From NCBI RefSeq assembly GCF_004379255.2, contig NC_056037.1, forward strand, positions 13,774,902 through 13,838,901: 64,000 nucleotides of DNA. Direction: 5' to 3'. A program made the translations under genes and the position numbers. Below the pieces are notes generated by a model. It ran no database searches. It was not told where the DNA came from and was given only the letters and a program-made list of their open reading frames with translations. Below, piece by piece: positions 14,513 to 25,400 of this stretch; positions within the stretch are counted from its first letter, which is position 1, and each line of letters begins with the position of its first letter. Source of the stretch: Salvia splendens (lineage: Eukaryota > Streptophyta > Magnoliopsida > Lamiales > Lamiaceae).

Positions 14513-15240
14513 CAACAACGTGGAGTGATGGTGATTGTGGCGATAGTCTATCTGCTCAACGAAGAATATGGCACAATTCTTTTAAATACGAGTACTACTA
14601 ATGATGACAACTTTAAAAACAGCCAATTAAACACACACTTGTGAGCTCTATGACCGTATAAATGACACACTACTATCAAATTTGCGCAAAACAGCACTAG
14701 CAATTTCATTTATCTTAGGAATATAATTTATAAATCACATTTTTTTATTTAATATCTGTATACTTTTTTTGCTTTGTTACCTGTTTTTCCTCAAATGATA
14801 GATGGTAAATAGTGTGTGTGAATTGGCCAAGCAGTTGAGAGGTTAATACCTGACATCTCATTTGTGCACCGCCTTTAAAATTTTTGTTCATTTAACAATT
14901 AAAATAAAACAAAAAAGATAAAGGGTTAATTTTCCCAAAATAGTTAATAGAGTATTGCATTTAATCTCGATAAGGTTGATGAAAATTAGCATTCTCCTAT
15001 AAAGTACACAAAATTAAGTTCCCAAGCTCTTCAACATTGTTTCATCTCAATGTTTTTTCCTATTTCAATTCGATTATAGTATGTCTTGGCTAATTTTGCT
15101 TGATCTAAATCTCTTGGACATAAATTCATAATGTAATTGGAGAAATACTAATAATAATGATACTGCAAAATACTCAATTAGTGAATTAGTCAATTATACA
15201 TTTTATCATTCATGAAAATAGATGCTCCTGCTCTTAAAAG
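14513..15240. other. AT-rich intergenic region
   Basis: No gene or RNA is recognisable. It contains A/T runs and no convincing repeat. It separates the SINE from the hAT element. Confidence 0.5.
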
Positions 15241-16094
15241 TAGGTGTGTGCATTCAATTTTCTGTTTGATAGTATTTTTTTCTAATATCGAACTGAATCG
15301 AAAATTGAATTTTCCTAAAAATTGAAACCTAACCAAATCAAAATCCAAATAAAACTGAACAGTAAAAACTGAATCAAATTGAAATTGTATAACAATATCC
15401 AAAAAAATTCAAAATAAAATTTTCCATTTGACTTGCATATATTTCGAAGTGAAAAATGTTGATTAACTTATATTGTAGGTATATATTAATTACATATATA
15501 TATAAAAATAAATAGGGGTGTGATCAATTGCTAACTCGGCTAACTCATCAACGCAGTATATTAAAAATGTCAACGCGATGACATTAAAATGTCAACACAT
15601 ATTTTTGTTGAACGTCAATATACTGTGTTGACATTTTTAATATACTGCATTAATAGTAGTTAGCAATATAACGCACCCCTAAATAAATATATATCATAGT
15701 AAATTTAGTCATCAGTTTTAATTCGATTTTTTAAATTTCCAAATCGAACTGAACCGAAAGTTTCCAAAAAATAAGAACCGAAACGAAACGCTCATTCCAT
15801 CTCATGTTACTCACACTTTTCATTTTAAGCCGTGAATTTGAAATTGATTTTTTAGTGTAATTAAATTAGTAGTTTAAATGTAAGGAGAGATTACTTATTA
15901 AATGAATTAATTAATTCAAATATTAATTAAATACTAGTATAATTCTTACTTAAAATAAAAATAGTGTAAGTAATTTGGGTTGAGCCGAAACAAAAAAATG
16001 CGAACAAATGGGCCAGAGAGAATATGAAAAAATTTAAAATTTGGTTTGATTCAATTTTGATTATTCAGCTTTCCTATTCTTTTTCTCACCCCTA
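15241..16094. mobile_element. Non-autonomous hAT element (contains a nested MITE)
   Basis: The ends TAGGTGTGTG and CTCACCCCTA are imperfect hAT-type inverted ends. The flanking 8-mers cttaaaag and gctaaaag match at six of eight positions, consistent with a decayed 8-bp hAT target duplication. Subterminal regions carry repeated ATCGAACTGAA- and AACCGAAA-like motifs in opposite orientation, as in hAT transposase-binding arrays. No transposase is present. Confidence 0.6.
15514..15680. mobile_element. hAT-type MITE, 167 bp, with perfect 8-bp duplication
   Basis: The ends AGGGGTGTG and CGCACCCCT form the inverted repeat. The 8-mer AAATAAAT flanks both sides (15506-15513 and 15681-15688). The interior is a long imperfect hairpin (GTCAACGCGATGACATT facing AATATACTGTGTTGACATT). 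It inserted into the older hAT element at 15241-16094. Confidence 0.85.
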
Positions 16095-16378
16095 GCTAAA
16101 AGTGTAGTTTGTGCAAAAGAAATAATAGTACTACTACGAAGTAGGAGCATTAATTAAAATTTGTGACTGGTAATGGGCTGTTACCCTGAACATGCAACGA
16201 CACTTATAACTAAGTATGCAAGCCATTTTCATATTACTACTACTACTACTTTACTTCCTATTCAATGTTTTTTATTTAAATGTGCGATTATTCAAAGAAA
16301 TTGAATATTATTGCCATAAAATGTGAGGAATATTTGGCCTACGTACGGAGTATTACAATTAAATTAACCACACTGTGA
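16095..16378. other. Intergenic region without recognisable features
   Basis: Short AT-rich stretch with a TAC trinucleotide run near 16238-16252. Nothing else was recognised. Confidence 0.5.
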
Positions 16379-17370
16379 CTTGATGTTTATGCAATGATTC
16401 GTTTGCCCCGCCTAACCAGCGATGCCTAATGCCTTCTTCTCTCTGTTGTGCAACACTTTCCAACTTAACATGTTGCGCTTCAACTTCAGAGCTTTCTTCA
16501 ATATTCAACGAAATAAAAGTTTTAGTTAAAATGAAATGAAATCCAAACTGGAAAACTGGCTGTTCTGGCATTATTGATAGGCCATCACCACGAAGCTGAA
16601 GAAGATTTCCAAGAAATATAAAAAAACTGGCTGTTCTGGCATTATTGATAGGCCATCGCCGAAGCTGAAGAAGGCAGTACATATATATAATCAGACAACC
16701 AAGATTTCCAAGAAATATATATATAAAAAAAAGAGTAAATAGTACTATGAATCAACTTTACGTGGAAAAATGTAGCGGCAGTGATGCTTGGATAAATTGG
16801 TAGTGATGCAAAATTTATGGAGAGAGCGTTGCTGACATGTCACAATCCTCTGTTGAAACAATCATTAAATGAGTAAATTATGGAGAAAAAAAAAGAATAG
16901 TATACTGGTTAAGAGTGTTGAAAGTGACCGTTTTGAGCAATTCAATTTGACAGTTTGTTTGAGGAATGGAAATGGTCTGCAACAGAGAGGTTTCTAGATG
17001 AGCTGAGATGCCGACCAAATGCTCAACAGCCGAAACAACCACCCCAGCTATATGCTGCTTCGTGTTTTCCATGATACTTCCAACCAAATACTTAATTATT
17101 GACTAAAATTGGAATCCCAAATCTATGTAATAACACCAAATACTCACATTCTCTTGTCTTCTGCCGCCAAGAAATTTGCTTCACAATATTCAGCAGCCTT
17201 GTAAAGCTGAGAGCTAAAGTCCCTCAGCTCCTGAAAAGTTTTTTTATTTTTAGATTCAATTAAACTACAAAATTAATTAAGTTTATGCACAACTACTAAA
17301 CAACAACAACCTGCAAAGACTTGTCAAAGTGATTTTCGTCATTATCACCACCACAATCGTCTTTGTGCAT
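16379..17370 (-). pseudogene. ABIL (ABI-like SCAR/WAVE complex subunit) gene remnant
   Basis: ABIL proteins are plant homologues of the Abl-interactor subunit of the SCAR/WAVE complex, which drives ARP2/3 actin nucleation. On the minus strand three exon-like blocks fit: 17311-17370 (starting MHKDDCGGDNDENHFDKSLQ), 17148-17230 (ELRDFSSQLYKAAEYCEANF and AAEDKR) and about 16906-17076 (IMENTKQHIAGVVVSAVEHL and HLETSLLQTISI), matching the family's N-terminal helices. A further frame at 16379-16560 (SSEVEAQHVKLESVAQQ) may be the next exon, but the join is unclear. A tandem duplication of about 75 bp (roughly 16550-16670) interrupts the frame. The C-terminal half, including any SH3-binding region, is missing. 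A very diverged short ABIL gene cannot be excluded. Confidence 0.5.
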
Positions 17371-17514
17371 TGATGACCCAACTAGAATAAATGATGTGTA
17401 TGCTTCAATTTTTACTTAATTATCCGTCTCTCTATCTATCTTTAAATTAATGTAGTTTGTAAACCAACTTTTCCACAATGTAGTCATTAATGAAATTCCC
17501 TTTCTCTTCCCTCT

Positions 17515-18305
17515 TGATGGTTGGGCGAATTTTTGATGGTAGTGAATGCGGGTAAAAAATATAGATCACGACACAGGGAATTACGTGGTTCGATTTACTG
17601 AGGTAAATCTACGTCCACGGGAAGAAAGGAGGGCAAGATTGTATTGCTTGATCTGGTTTTCAGCTTACAAATACAGACTTGCTATATGATATTTGATGTC
17701 TAGAGCGCTCTCTCCCCTAGTCTATCTGATCTAAGTTCTATTTATACATTGAACTAAGATCGTGGCTTGCATCACCACTAACTAGGTCGTGGCTTACATC
17801 ACCACTAACTAGGTCGTGGCTTACATCACCACTAACTAGGTCGTGGCTTACATCATCAGTAATTAGGTCGTGGATGTCGTGGAGGTCATGAGATCCTGCA
17901 TGGGTCCACTATCTCTTTGTTTGGTCCGCTATCCTGCATGAGATCCTGCATGAGTTGACACCACTATCTCCCAGTTCGGTCGAATAATGAGACCGAACTG
18001 CTGAACTATTGCCGAGCAGCTTTTGCCAATCTGAGAGTAGAGCTTGATTGGTCGGCTTTTACCGAGCTGTAGGCTGGGGCCGAACTCTTTGGTAATGCCG
18101 AACTGATACTCTTCCTTGGGGACCGAACTGCTGAGCTATTTCCGAGCAGCTTTTGCCAATCTGAGAGTAGAGCTTGATTGGTCGGCTTTTACCGAGCTGT
18201 AGGCTGGGGCCGAACTCTTTGGTAATGCCGAACTGATACTCTTCCTTGGGCTTTGGGCTGATGGGCCGTCACTGCTATTGGGCTTGTTTAGTACGTACCC
18301 CATCA
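17515..18305 (-). repeat. 3' LTR of the Tat element (791 bp)
   Basis: It begins TGATGG and ends CCATCA on the plus strand. It contains three copies of a 27-bp unit (with AGGTCGTGGCTTACATC) at about 17761-17850 and two tandem copies of a roughly 130-bp block starting GACCGAACTGCTGA. It matches 27918-28735 almost base for base. Confidence 0.95.
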
Positions 18306-18320
18306 CTACCCCCCCCGAAA
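18306..18320 (-). other. Polypurine tract of the Tat element
   Basis: On the minus strand the 15 bases read TTTCGGGGGGGGTAG and abut the TG of the 3' LTR. This is the expected plus-strand primer position for reverse transcription. Confidence 0.75.
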
Positions 18321-18643
18321 AGCGAAGTGAATCACTTCGGCGAAGCGAGTCACTTCGGCATTCTGGATAAAGGTACGGGGAAGGCTGACGTCAGGGGACG
18401 TGCCTTGCGCGTGACTGCATTAAATGCGACAGTAAAATCCGGCCGTTGAATCCTGAAAAGGTGGGATTCGAAACGGTGCGATGATTTTGAAATCTTCTCC
18501 GAATCTGATAAATACGTCCTTTCTTCATCATTTGAACACTTTTGCTATTGCTTCTTCTGCATTCTCTCTCTTTCGCGTAAAAATTTCCTTCCGCTTTCAA
18601 GAATTTCTTCAGAATTTCTTCAGACTTTCAAAGAGTAAGAACT

Positions 18644-21563
18644 ATGTCTTCTTCTTCTTCTTCTGAGTCAGGTAGCGGTAGGAAAGGGGATAAGGGGTCT
18701 TCTAGCCGGAAAGAATCCGGGGAGAAGACCGTAGAGTATTTTCACAGCATCTTGAGTAAGGATACTGTGATATCCCTACACGAAAAATATTTTTTTCCTG
18801 GGGGGAAGGTTGCGATTCCCGACGACCTTCATAGGGCTGACTCGCCGCCGGAGGGTTACGCCACCGTTTATGAAGCCGGCTTGGAATGCGGGCTTCGTTT
18901 CCCTCTTCCCCCTGCCTTTGTAGAGCTGCTTGATTTTTTTCAACTCCCTTTAGGTCAGGTGACTCCGAACTCTTGGAGGCACTTATCGGCCTTTGCTGCC
19001 GAACTGCGTAGGTTAGATAAGGATCTGTCTCTGAGGGCAATCCTTAATTTCTTCCAGTTTAAGAGAAAAGGATCTTGGTTTTACTTGATCCCTTTACAGC
19101 CTTTTAGGGCCTTCTGCAAAACCAAGTGGCCAAAGTGGCAACATCGCTTCTTTTTTTATAATAGGACAGCGGCTCCGGGCTTTCCCTGGAGAGGGCCGAA
19201 GTCCGTGATTCCTCATCCTCGGTTAGAACCGTTGGACGAGCTCGAGGCCGAGCTCAATAAGATTCCTATGATTAGGAAGCAGTACCTGGAGTCTGAGCTC
19301 GTCAAGGGCGACTTCGTGTTCGACTCCTCGTCTTCGGACGAAGAGACCGAGGGTGAGGAATTCTTTTTTGTGCCTTACTGCTTTTGTGGCGAAAACTAAC
19401 CTTGCTTTCTTGCTTTTTGGCAGTGAACATGCTAAATAAGATTAGCCGCAAATCCTCCGAGCTTAAGGAGCCGGAGAAACAGAAGGCTACCAGCTCGGCG
19501 CCTGATGCCGAGAAGAATCCGAAGAGGCAGAAGACCTCTTCTTCGGATCCAAAAGAGCCGGAGTCCACTTCGGCAAAGAGGAAGGGGAAGACCCAGAAGC
19601 CCCCAAGAGCGCCGGAGAGAGACATCGTCTTGGCGCCCCCTTCGGAGCATGTCTGTGAGCCTTTTGCATGGCCAACGGACTTTGCCGAGGTAACTTCTCT
19701 TCTTGATTCTTTGGCTTTGCTTCTTTCCTATGTTTTTTTGGTGGCCCCTCTGTTGACTCTTTCCTTTTTCCATTTTCAGAGGAATAGCATGCTCAGCAAG
19801 CTCGTCGCGGTCGAACTCTCTAAAGCGTCCAGCGACTATGCTGAGATGCAGAGGAAGTTGGCGGCTGCTCGTCACCAGGCCGAACAGGCTAAGGCAGACT
19901 TTGAGAAGGCCAGAGCTGCTAGGATCTCGGCCCAGGATGAAGCCCAGTTTGCCAAAAACCAGCTCGTCATCCAGCGAGAGCAGACGAAACGGAGGGATGC
20001 TGCCGCCGTGGTTGCCCAAGGGGAGGTTCTCCGTGCTTTCGCGGAGAAACTCTTTCTGAGCAATCAATTTTCGGCCTTTGTCGATGATCTGCTGAAACTG
20101 ATGACCGATAATGCCGAGCAGGGGCCCGAAGTCGTCCTGCCGTTGTACGGCCGAGAGATAGCAGCTCGTCTCCAGAGTCTGCCGCTCCTTGAGGAGCTTG
20201 CTTCGTCCTCGGTCCTGCTTTCTGCTGACCGAGTTCGTAGTTGCCGAGCTGACCGGGACGAGAATATGGAGGCTATCTTTGCCTCCTTAGGGCCAGTTTC
20301 ACCCGCTCCAATTTTCCACGGAGAGGGTGAGACCGAGCAGCTTGATCAGCAGACCGGAGACAGGCAGGCCGAGCAAGAGGTGCTGCTGATCGGTGATGGG
20401 GGCACCGAGCAGGCTGGGGGGAGCAGGGAGGCCGAGGCTGAAGCTGAGGCAGACAAGGAGAAGGAAGCTGAACCTCACCGAGGAGCCGGAGACGAAGCTG
20501 GCGGAGTATGATTTCGTCTCCCTTCTCTTAGTTTAGTTTCTTCCTTGTTGTAAAATGGCCTTGAAGCCCTCCTTGTGTAAAATTTTTTTTCTTATGAATG
20601 AAAAAATTCTTCTTTCTACACTTGTGTCTTCGTATAGCTTTTCGTACTCTCTTTTACTCCTGTTGTGGTTTACTACCTGCTCAGTAAACTGAAATGCCGA
20701 ACTGACATAGCTGCTTTGTATTCTTAACTCTTAAGGAGCTGGAGGTACTTCACTGGAAGCGGCTGTACTCTTCCGCTTTAGACGAAGCTGAGAAAAAAGC
20801 CATAGCTGACCAGATGAAGAATGACGAACTCTTGGCTTGTTTAGTGAAGCTGGAGGCCGACAATAAGGACTTAGAGTCCGAAAAGAAAGATCTGGAGGCC
20901 GAGCTGAATACTGCCGTCGCTGAGAGGACTGCGTATGAGGATTTCATCTGCGGACGCGGGGGAATGAGCATATCTGAAGTTCAGAATCAAGTTGATGAAC
21001 TGTGGGAGGAGCTTCATGTACTCCGGAGGAACAATGCGCTGGAGAGCTCGGCTTACCAACAAGTTGTGAAATCATTGCGGCGCTGGGCTTCTCGGTACGA
21101 CATCGTTCTTTCCCGGCGTCCTTCAATCGAGAGATTCCTTAGGCATTTCCCGCCAACAGATGCTCACACTCCAGCTCAAACCTCTGATCCACTTGCTCAA
21201 AATTCTACTCCAAATCAGCAACGAACTCAGGAGCAACCGGAAACGTCAAGACGAGAACGGACTCAGGAGCAACCGGAAACGTCAAGACGAGAACGGACTC
21301 AGGAGCAACCAGAAACGTCAAGACAAGGACGGACTGAAGTTCGTAGAGGAGCTGTGATTATGAGTGAGCAAGATCAACAAATGCTTCGTGAAGAGACTCT
21401 TCGCCGCCGAGGTGCCAGAACTTCCCGGACTCAAGGAAGAGGCGGTAGGTCGATCAGAGCATCTCGTCGACCTGCTTATTCTTCAGCTGCCCGGAACACC
21501 CGAACTCGGCTTCACGAGGATTTTTTGAATAGGTGGCTCAACTTTAGCAACCGTGGACAGTAG
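18644..21563 (+). CDS. Opposite-strand spliced gene of the Tat element (gypsy-type putative transposase-domain protein)
   Basis: It runs opposite to gag-pol. Exons 18644-19352, 19424-19689, 19780-20505 and 20736-21563 have GT..AG borders in consistent phase and give 842 aa. Alternatively, the third exon reads on to a stop at 20511 and 20736-21563 is a separate unit; a polyA-like AATGAAA follows 20511. The N-terminal 230 residues (AIPDDLHRADSPPEGY, FPLPPAFVELLDFFQLPLGQ, PNSWRHLSAFAAELRR) resemble the domain named putative gypsy-type transposon in plant annotations. A long alanine/glutamate coiled coil follows, then a second coiled coil, a 12-residue repeat (RTQEQPETSRRE, three copies) and an arginine-rich tail. 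AATAAA lies at 21630-21635. The function is unknown; this domain has no demonstrated transposase activity. Confidence 0.65.
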
Positions 21564-21699
21564 AATAGTCCTTTGTAATAGCGTAACGCCTTCTCGTAGG
21601 GCAGCGGAGTTGTATGCCGAACAAGTTTTAATAAATGAAATCTTCATTTCGCTTCTATCACTGCGTATTTACAGCTCAGCGAAAAAATTTCATCGTGCT

Positions 21700-21934
21700 C
21701 GTCCTCGGTCTTATGAAGTAAACTTCTTTGACCAGACTCGTCCTCGGTCTTATAAAGTAAGCTTCTTTGACCGGACTCGTCTTTGGTCTTATGAAGTAAA
21801 CTTCTTTGACCGGACTTGGTCCTCGGTCTTATGAAATAAACTTCTTTGACCGGACTCGTCTTTGGTCTTATGAAGTAAACTTCTTTGACCGGACTCGTCT
21901 TTGGTCTTATGAAGTAAATTTCTTTGACCGGACT
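21700..21934. repeat. Six tandem 39-bp units in the Tat element
   Basis: Six head-to-tail units with CGGTCTTATGAAGTAAAC and TTCTTTGACCGGACT lie between pol and the opposite-strand gene. One unit has one extra base. Tandem arrays in this interval are common in Tat/Ogre elements. Confidence 0.9.
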
Positions 21935-21939
21935 AAGCT

Positions 21940-22110
21940 TGTGTCCTAATTTGGCGAGGTTTATCGCTCGGATCGGACTTTCCCTTGTCCTAATTTGGGG
22001 ATCGGACTTTCCCTTGTCCTAATTCGGCGAGTTTTATCGCGTGGATCGGACTTTCCCTTGTCCTAATTCGGCGAGTTTTATCGCGTGGATCGGACTTTCC
22101 CTTTGTTGCA
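21940..22110. repeat. Tandem copies of a 40-50 bp GGATCGGACTTTCCCTT unit
   Basis: About four copies carry GGATCGGACTTTCCCTT, and GCGAGTTTTATCGCG or a variant in three of them. They directly follow the 39-bp array, with variable unit length. No coding frame. Confidence 0.75.
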
Positions 22111-22422
22111 GTTCGTTTCAGACGAACTGCTTATTTCTTAAGCTGAATTGTGGTCTTGTATCCTCCTTAGAAGCTTGGACTCACAATCGTTGGCTTATAC
22201 ATGTTCTAAAAAGGGGATCAGCCTTCGAAGAACAAGATACCTCAGTAACATTTGTAAGAGACGACACGCACATAGACAGACAAAACGCACATAGACAAAT
22301 AAAAAGGACGAACAAGATTTTAAACTTTTATAAAACAAGCACAAAGAACAAGTAAAGAAAACAAAGAAAGCACATACCTCTAGGACCGAACTAGACACAA
22401 GACTGACTGACCGGACTGTCTC

Positions 22423-25400
22423 TTACAAATGGAACTTCTTAAGGTTGGAAACGTGCCATGTTCGGGGTACTTGTTCTCCTGACACGTGAGTCAATTTGTA
22501 AGACCCTTTGCCGAGGACTTCTGACACCCGATATGGACCTTCCCATGTGGGTTCGAGTTTGCCCAGCTTTTCTGCTCGGCTTACTTCGTTGTTTCTCAAG
22601 ACGAGATCTCCCACTTGAAATTGCAGCTTTTTCACCCTTTGGTTATAATACCGGGCTACTTGCTCCTTGTACTTGGCTGCTTTTATGCAGGCCAATTCTC
22701 TTCTTTCTTCGGCCAGATCTAGTTCGGCTCTCAGTCCGTCATCATTCATTTCTGAGGAGAAATTTAGAGTTCGGGGACTGGGTACGCCGATCTCAACCGG
22801 AATCACGGCTTCAGTGCCGTACACCAGACTGTACGGAGTTTCACCGTTGGAGGTTTTGGGTGTAGTTCGGTAGGACCATAGGACTTGAGGGAGATTTTCT
22901 ACCCATTGTCCTTTGGCTTGTTCTAACCGAGCTTTTAACCCTTTCACCAAGATACGGTTTGTTACCTCCGTTTGTCCGTTTGCTTGTGGGTGGGAGACCG
23001 AAGTGAACCGCTGTTGAATATTCAGCTCTTGGCACCAATTCTTGAATGTCTTGTCGGTGAACTGAGTCCCATTATCCGAAATGAGGATGTGGGGTATGCC
23101 AAATCGGCACACTATGTTCTTCCAGACGAAATCCAATGCCTTCGAGCTCGTTATCGTAGCTAATGGTTCAGCCTCCACCCACTTCGTGAAGTAATCCACG
23201 GCAACGATAAGGAATTTCATTTGCCGAGGAGCTTGTGGTAGTGGTCCTACTATGTCTATGCCCCATTGCATAAAAGGCCAAGGGCTTTGCATAGCACATA
23301 GATCGGTCTGCGGCATCCTTGGGATATTTGCATGGATTTGGCACTTCGTACATGTCTTGACGAGCTGCATTGCTTCTTGTACCAAAGTTGGCCAATAATA
23401 TCCCCATCTCAGAACTTTTTTAGCTAGAGCTCTAGCTCCGATGTGGCTACCGCAAGATCCTTCATGAACTTCTCTAAGGATGTAGTCCGTCTCTTCTGGT
23501 CCTACACATCGCAATAACGGTTGAAGGTAGGACTTTCTGTATAGGACTCCTTCATGAAGTTCATACCGAAGTGCTCGGCATGTGATTTTCCGAGCTTCTC
23601 TCTTATCCTCGGGCAGTTGTCCTTGATCTAGATACTGTAAGATCGGCGTCATCCAGTTCGGCGAGCTGGTTACTGAATGTACCTCAGCTTCATCAATGCT
23701 TCGGTGTAGTAATTCCTCCACCTTTGAGCTCGGATATGAGGCCAACTTACTTAAAGTATCTGCTCGGCTGTTTTCCGCTCTGGGAATGCGGATTATCCGA
23801 AAATAAGAGAAACTTCGGCTAAAGCTTTGCGCTTTGTCCAAGTATTTTTTCATCCTCTCATCTCGGGCTTCACTTGTACCCAGCATGTGATTCACTATGA
23901 CTTGTGAATCACAATGGATTTTGAGAGATTTGACAAATAGACTTTGCGCTAAGTGAAGTCCGGCAAGGAGGGCTTCGTATTCGGCTTCGTTATTAGTAGT
24001 TGGGAATAAGAACCGAAGTGAATAAGTTACCTCGTGTCCGTCGGGAGCGATAAGTAGAATACCAGCTCCACTTCCCGTTTTATTCGAAGCTCCATCTACG
24101 AATCCGCTCCAGCAATCCGGCGGCTCTACTTCGGATTCCAGGGGCTGTGCTAGTTCGGTATTGGCAGAATTTTTCTGTTCGGCAATGACAGGGATTACTT
24201 GATCGAACTTTGCCTCTGTAAGAAAATCTGCCAAGGCTTGTCCCTTGATGGCTTTCCGAGGTAGGTATTCGATTGAGTGTTCTCCCAACTCTATGGCCCA
24301 TTTGGCGATTCTGCCTGATGCTTCTGGCTTGGTCAAAACTTGCCGAAGTGGCAGATCGGTTAAGACGCATACCTTGTGAGCATAGAAGTATGGCCGCAGT
24401 CTCCTTGCTGCATTTACTAACGCCAGAGCAATTTTTTCCAGAGGTTGATACCTTGTTTCTGGACCTCTTAATGCTCGGCTTGTAAAGTAGATGGGAAGCT
24501 GCTTTAGGCCTTCTTCTCGTACAAGCACCGCGCTAATGGTTTGATCTGATGCCGCTAAGTATAAGAATATCACTTCGGCATCGGTTGGAGCAGAGAGAAT
24601 TGGAAGCTTGGCTAAATAACTTTTGAGCTCGTCAAAAGCCTTTTTCTGCTCGGCTCCCCACTCAAACTTTGGTGCCTTTTTCAACACTTTGAAGAACGGC
24701 AGTTGCTTTTCGGCTGCTTGGGAAAGGAATCTATTCAGTGCGGCTAGACATCCAGTTAGCCTTTGCACATCATGTATGGACTTCGGCATCGCCATGTTCT
24801 GAACAACTTGAACTTTTGAGGGATTTGCCTTGAGTCCGTCCTTTGAAACCCAACAACCCAGAAACTTTCCCGAATCTACCAAAAAGGTACATTTTTGGGG
24901 ATTGAGTTTGAGGTTGGCTTTTTTGAGCACGTCGAGGGTGGATTTGAGGTTGTCTTCGTACTCCGAAGTGCTTCTGCTTTTGACGACTATGTCGTCAACA
25001 TACACTTCAACCTCTTTTCCTATCAAATGCCGAAAAAGCTTATCTACCATCCTTTGATATGTGGCTCCGGCATTCTTTAAACCGAATGGCATCTTTTTAT
25101 AAGCAAAGATGCCGAAGTCAGTAATGAAAGCCGTTTTTGAAGCATCATTCTCATCCATTAAAACTTGGTGGTAGCCTTTGTATAAATCAAGAAAACAGAA
25201 AATTTCGAAGCCGATCAAAGCTTCTACTTTTTTATCTATGTTCGGAAGGGGATAGCAATCTTTAGGACAGTGCTTGTTTAGATCGGTAAAATCTATGCAC
25301 ATCCGCCATCCTCCTTCTTTTTTCTTGATCATCACAGGATTGGCCACCCAAGAAGGATATTTCACCTCGAATAATACATCCGCTTTCAATAATTGGCGGA

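Noticed and set aside
17750..18250. Tandem repeats as a CRISPR-like array
   Set aside because: The repeats are contiguous 27-bp and 130-bp LTR units without spacers, in a plant nuclear element.
19302..20067. Minus-strand frames up to 211 aa opposite the Tat antisense gene
   Set aside because: They are leucine/serine/arginine-rich mirror frames of a coiled-coil coding exon, with no recognisable domain.
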